Assembly (NCBI RefSeq): GCF_000003855.2 | Contig: NW_003101654.1 | Location: forward strand, 390,775 to 412,664 | Source of the DNA: Blastomyces gilchristii SLH14081 | Taxonomy: Eukaryota; Ascomycota; Eurotiomycetes; Onygenales; Ajellomycetaceae | Length of the DNA: 21,890 nucleotides | Reading direction: 5' to 3' | Part shown: one piece after another, positions 18,190 through 21,890 of the stretch | Layout of the letters: each line of letters begins with the position of its first letter | How positions within the stretch are numbered: the first letter of the stretch is position 1 | The notes under the pieces: model-generated | Database searches by the model: none | Told to the model about the DNA's origin: nothing | What the model saw: the letters and a program-made list of their open reading frames with translations, nothing else | Program-made: the position numbers and the translations under genes

Positions 18190-18915
18190 ATACTCAGAAT
18201 TTTCATTTGCATTGCAGAATGAGCATTCTATTGAATCAAATCTATTATCAAATCTTTGTATATAAGATTTGAAATAATTATATTCTAGTTTCAGCTGAAT
18301 TATAGATGAGAATATTTTCTTTTTATATTTAATTAAACAAGATTTTCACTTGAGTTTTATTTCAAATCTTGAATAATGTATACTCTTCTTTTATTTCTAT
18401 CAGCTTTTATTTTACTTATCTAAATAACATTCTTTTATCTTTCTCTTTATAAAAGAGAAGAATACTGTTTTTTGAATAGATCTGCTTAACTCTGAATTCT
18501 TTTTTACAGTTGAATCAGTCAATTCATTGTCATGAACATTCATATAAATAGAAACTCAGTGTAGATGAATTATCAGTTTTAATATTCTTCTTTTTTAAAT
18601 TTTTAAAACAGAGTTTTAAATCAGTTTAAGATTCATTTGATTATTATGAATCTAACTATTTCTAAGTCTTTTTAAAGCAGCTTGACTATCAGAGAATATT
18701 CATATCTCTTTTAAACTATTTTCTCTTTTATAAGATTTTATTTCAATAAGTTTGAAAGCTTTTACTATTATAAATAGTTCAGTATCAAAGACTTCAGATT
18801 CACAGTCTAAATTTCAGAAATCTGAGATAAAATTAATATTATCTTCAGTATAAGTAATATCTATATCTAATCTATTTAAATTCTCATTTTTTGAGCTATC
18901 TGAGTAAATCAGAAT
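18190..18915 (-). pseudogene. LINE RNase H domain and C-terminal Cys/His segment
   Basis: The minus-strand frame reads LIYSDSSKNEN (first RNase H Asp), EVFDTELFIIVKAFKLIE (catalytic Glu helix), IFSDSQAALKRLRNS (third Asp) and MNVHDNELI (final acidic region). After it, ECSFCNANENSEYIIIHYTL at about 18235-18190 keeps the C-X2-C and one His of the zinc-binding-like segment that ends many fungal LINE ORF2 proteins. Stops interrupt the frame at several points. Confidence 0.82.
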
Positions 18916-19604
18916 AGAGTCTTTTATATTAATTATAGAGATTCTCTTCAAATACTGTTTATATTCTCTCTCTTTAGATAGTTCACTTATAAGTCTATGA
19001 GAGATTCAAGCTTTTCTCTTCAGAGAGATATCTTCTCATGATTAACTTTTTCAAGATTTAATAAAGAAAATTGATTTTTAATCAGTGAGTATAGTCTGTA
19101 TAATTGAGAGAGTATTTTCTTTGAAGAATTATTTTTATTCTAATCAAGAAATCTATTTCAATTCAGTTCATTTTCTGAGTTAATTAATGAAAATGAAGAA
19201 GAAATTCTTTCTCTGATTATATGATTTAAGCTTATCTTTATAACTCTCAGAGTATAGTTCATACAGACCTTTTCAAATCTAATAGCAGATGAGAGAATTA
19301 AAGCTTCAATTTTCATTGCTTTAATAGAAGATGATTTAAATACTCTCAGAATTCTTCTCAAAGCTCTGTTTTACAGACTTTGAAACAGTTCAATGAAATT
19401 TTATTGATTATTTTATTAAACTTGAACTTCATAATCAGCTACTGAGATAATACAGACTATATATAACTATCTCATAGTCTAGAAGAATAGATCTCTCTCT
19501 GCATTTAATAGTTTAATTACACTATTCAGTAGTCTCTCTGTCTTAATAGTTCCTTATTGAATATGATATTTAAAATTAAACTTGAAGTTTAACTATACTT
19601 CTAG

Positions 19605-20430
19605 TCATTTGATATTCAAACTGAGTTTAATCTCTTTATTTAAAAGAGTTTGACTTAGTTTTTTCTCATTGAATCTAGAAAAAAAGTGAATTAACTCAGT
19701 TTTATCAATATTAAATTGAATTAGATTGATATCTGCTCTAACAAAGATTTTCTTTACTGCTTTTTCAATCACTTCTAAATTCTCTTTAATTGTTTTTGAA
19801 CTGTAGACTAGATTAATATTATCTATATAACTTAAAGATCTCACTTTCATCTCTCTATTCTTGAATAGATATGCAGTGTATATTATAAATAAAACAGATG
19901 AGATTGAAGATTCTTATAGTACTTCTATTTTTATCTCAGTCTTATCTTATTTCATTTCATCAAAGAATAGTTATATAATTCTTTTAGATATAAAATAGTT
20001 AACTTATTTTATTAGAGAAAGTGATAGTTTTAATATCTTTAAAGTTTGAATCATCTTTGACTTTGAAACATAATTAAATATATCTTTTATATCAATAAAA
20101 ACTGCAGTTGAGATCATATCTTCATACTTTGCTATTTAAATGTTATAAATAACTGAGAGAATAGTGTTAATTGTAAAGTATTGTTTTTTATCTCTTATTT
20201 ATTCACTGAATAGAAGAGAATTACTAATAGAGCTTATAAAAGATAGTCTAGTAGCTATTATCTTTTCTAAAATCTTTTTCAGATAGTTCAATGAAGATAT
20301 TACTCTATATAACTTAGAAATTGAAGCTTTTTTATTAGATTTTACAAGGATCACTTCAGTGGCTTCTCTTCAGCATTCAGAATGATAATCATTTTTCAAG
20401 AGATTGAAAAACAGCTCAAAATATTCATTC
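19605..20430 (-). pseudogene. LINE reverse transcriptase domain
   Basis: Reading down from about 20400: WREATEVIL-like start, KSNKKAS, YRVISSLNYLKKILEKIIA, FIDIKDIFNYVSKSKMI, LQESSISSVLFIIYTAYL (the PQGSPLSP region), then MKVRSLSYIDNINLVYSS. The last contains the catalytic box as YIDN (19829-19818) where LINEs have YxDD. DKTELIHF follows, as in fungal LINEs. The last 81 residues (19850-19605) have no stop. The second catalytic Asp is lost to Asn by one G-to-A transition. Confidence 0.88.
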
Positions 20431-21006
20431 TTCAAGTAAAAATATTTATTTTGAATCATTAAGTAATTGATTGAATCAGGCCCTGCAGCAGTTTTAATTG
20501 AACTTGAGAAGATAGCTAACTCTAGTTCATCTTGTATAAGTTCAGATCATTCTCAGTCATTTTCATCAATATAGTTATGAAGTAATATATTCTCTTTCTC
20601 TGAGTCTGAATCTGATGAGTTTTGAAAGAGAATTCTCATGAAAGCTTGACATTTTTTCATTCTGAAACTCATATTCTAAGACTGAAAGTTTTGCTACACT
20701 TCTTGTTTTAATATGATTGAAGTCTTTAAAAACTTCTTTTTCTTATACTTCTTTAAGAAATTTGTTTCAGTAGTCTGTTTTAGCTCTTTTAATATCTGAA
20801 AAATATTTATTTCTGATAGCTTTGAACTCTTTATCATATATTACATCATTCTTTTAATCTCTTCTAGCAGTGACTAATTGTTTTCTTTTAGATGTGATCT
20901 TCTCATTTCATCAAGGTTTGAAAAACTCAGAAGCCTTTTTCTTTGAAATATTATCTCTAATACTTGTTAGAACATATTACTCTAAACATTAAGTTAAAAT
21001 TATTAA

Positions 21007-21890
21007 ATAATTACTGCTATCATCTACACTACTGATTGATCAGTAGTGAAAGCAGTTTCAGAGTTGACTGAGAAGATAGTGATGAAGTTCTTACATAATG
21101 AGATGTATATTAACTATGAAATGCTGCATGAGATTCTAACTAATAACAGTGTGACTTTTGTAGAAGAAGTAGTAAGACATTTCATATATCAGTTACAGAC
21201 AAGATATTATAGAACAATGTTATATCACTCATAGATAAATAGAAAGATGAAATGCTTGTATAAAATTCTGAATAACATGCTGATGAAATATCTAGTCAAC
21301 AATTCTATAAGACTATGAGATGAATATCTCAGACTGACATCATTAGTCACATAAATCTAGCAGTATACAGTCTTCAATTATTCATCATTCTATCTGTTGT
21401 ATGCATTGTATCAGCGCATCTCAAAGAATGCTTCAGAAACGATGAGAGAGAGAACAGCAGTTGCAGACACAGTAGTTATGAATACAGAATCAAAATTAAA
21501 AGAGATTAGTCATGCACATGCAAAAGCTAATAAGTTACTTCTGAACTAAGCAATTCAATCAAAAAGAATACAAGACTTATTAGTTAAGAAATTGAGTCTT
21601 AAGATAAGAATGTAAGTTCTTATATATAATGAGAGTTCTGAGAAGTTTCAATCTAGATAATTTAAGCTCTATAAAATATTCAAATCATATTCTCTGAGAA
21701 TATATGCATTGAAAGAATCAGAGAGATAGATCTTATATAACTTAATAAATAATTCATATCTTATAGAGATAAAGATGTAAGATCTGAGTAGATTATAATT
21801 ATTTACAGTACTATTATCAGCATTGAAAAGATGCTTTTTGATTTAAAGCAGGGAAGAGCGTGAACGTCAAAACGTAACATTAATGAAACA
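21007..21890 (+). pseudogene. Integrase of gypsy element 2, running off the window
   Basis: The plus-strand frame from about 21007 reads IITAIIYTTDWSVVKAVSEL, KFLHNEMYINYEMLHEIL, TNNSVTFVEEVVRHFI and LQTRYYRTMLYHS, then after stops NNSIRL, SFYLLYALYQRISKN, RERTAV and ESSEKFQSR, and near the end LKRCFLI and SREERERQNVTLMK. This is a Ty3/gypsy integrase core and C-terminal region. TDNG is now TNNS, so the second catalytic Asp is lost. It differs in sequence from the integrase of gypsy element 1 and is on the opposite strand. RT and RNase H of this element are not in the window. Confidence 0.82.

Larger units (their letters stand above)
17594..20990 (-). mobile_element. Non-LTR retrotransposon (LINE, RT plus RNase H type), inactive, probably 5'-truncated
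   Basis: On the minus strand the order is: a segment upstream of RT (FFKP, then WNEKITSKRKQ, near 20930), reverse transcriptase (about 20400-19600), a connecting segment (FEKVCMNYTLRVIKIS at about 19270), RNase H (about 18915-18500), a terminal Cys/His segment (about 18235-18190), and a 3' UTR ending in (AAT)n at 17630-17594. This order matches the fungal Tad/I-like LINEs that carry RNase H. No ORF1 or endonuclease was found, and the upstream end near 20950-21040 meets the integrase of another element, so it is probably 5'-truncated. All frames carry stops from C-to-T and G-to-A changes. Its 3' end is shared with the SINE-like element. No target duplication was recognised. Confidence 0.88.

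Noticed and set aside
8400..21840. CRISPR array or bacterial-type island
   Set aside because: No regular repeat-spacer pattern. Introns, RIP-like mutation and fungal retroelements show a eukaryotic nuclear origin.

Overview
The window is nuclear DNA from a filamentous ascomycete. The genes carry short GT-AG introns with fungal branch sites, and they include a squalene synthase and a Zn(II)2Cys6 regulator of Pezizomycotina type. An extreme switch from normal-GC genic DNA to GC-poor DNA packed with dead retroelements resembles the isochore genomes of dimorphic Onygenales (Blastomyces/Emmonsia-like). That placement is inference; no species marker was read.

Genic half (1-7800). A J-domain co-chaperone (minus strand, 4 exons visible, C-terminus off the left edge) is divergent from squalene synthase (plus, 4 exons, 473 aa, complete). 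The intergenic space between them holds a strong G-quadruplex candidate. Next is a complete 5-exon, 695-aa Zn2Cys6/fungal_trans transcription factor. It is followed by a broken enoyl-CoA hydratase/isomerase gene (10-nt deletion, 3' part gone) and about 300 bp of unassigned DNA.

Retroelement half (7801-21890). A complete but dead Ty3/gypsy element lies on the minus strand: two 533/534-bp LTRs, ATTAG target duplication, gag, RT, RNase H, integrase and a polypurine tract. Its gag-pol region is interrupted by a 1.07-kb SINE-like element with a tRNA-like head, an (AAT)n tail and a 12-bp target duplication. To the right is a dead non-LTR element (LINE, minus strand) with RT, RNase H and a Cys-rich end. 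The final ~0.3 kb of the LINE is the same sequence as the final ~0.3 kb of the SINE, so the two look like a SINE/LINE partner pair. A different gypsy element, read on the plus strand, contributes a gag-like piece left of the LINE and an integrase right of it, running off the window.

The GC-poor half carries heavy C-to-T/G-to-A mutation (RIP-like). Comparing the two LTRs base by base shows an unusual preference: CpG and CpC are hit, CpA only partly, CpT not. This differs from the CpA-first pattern known from Neurospora. The outer edges of both LTRs are spared, in mirror image, so the isochore boundary can be placed inside one LTR.
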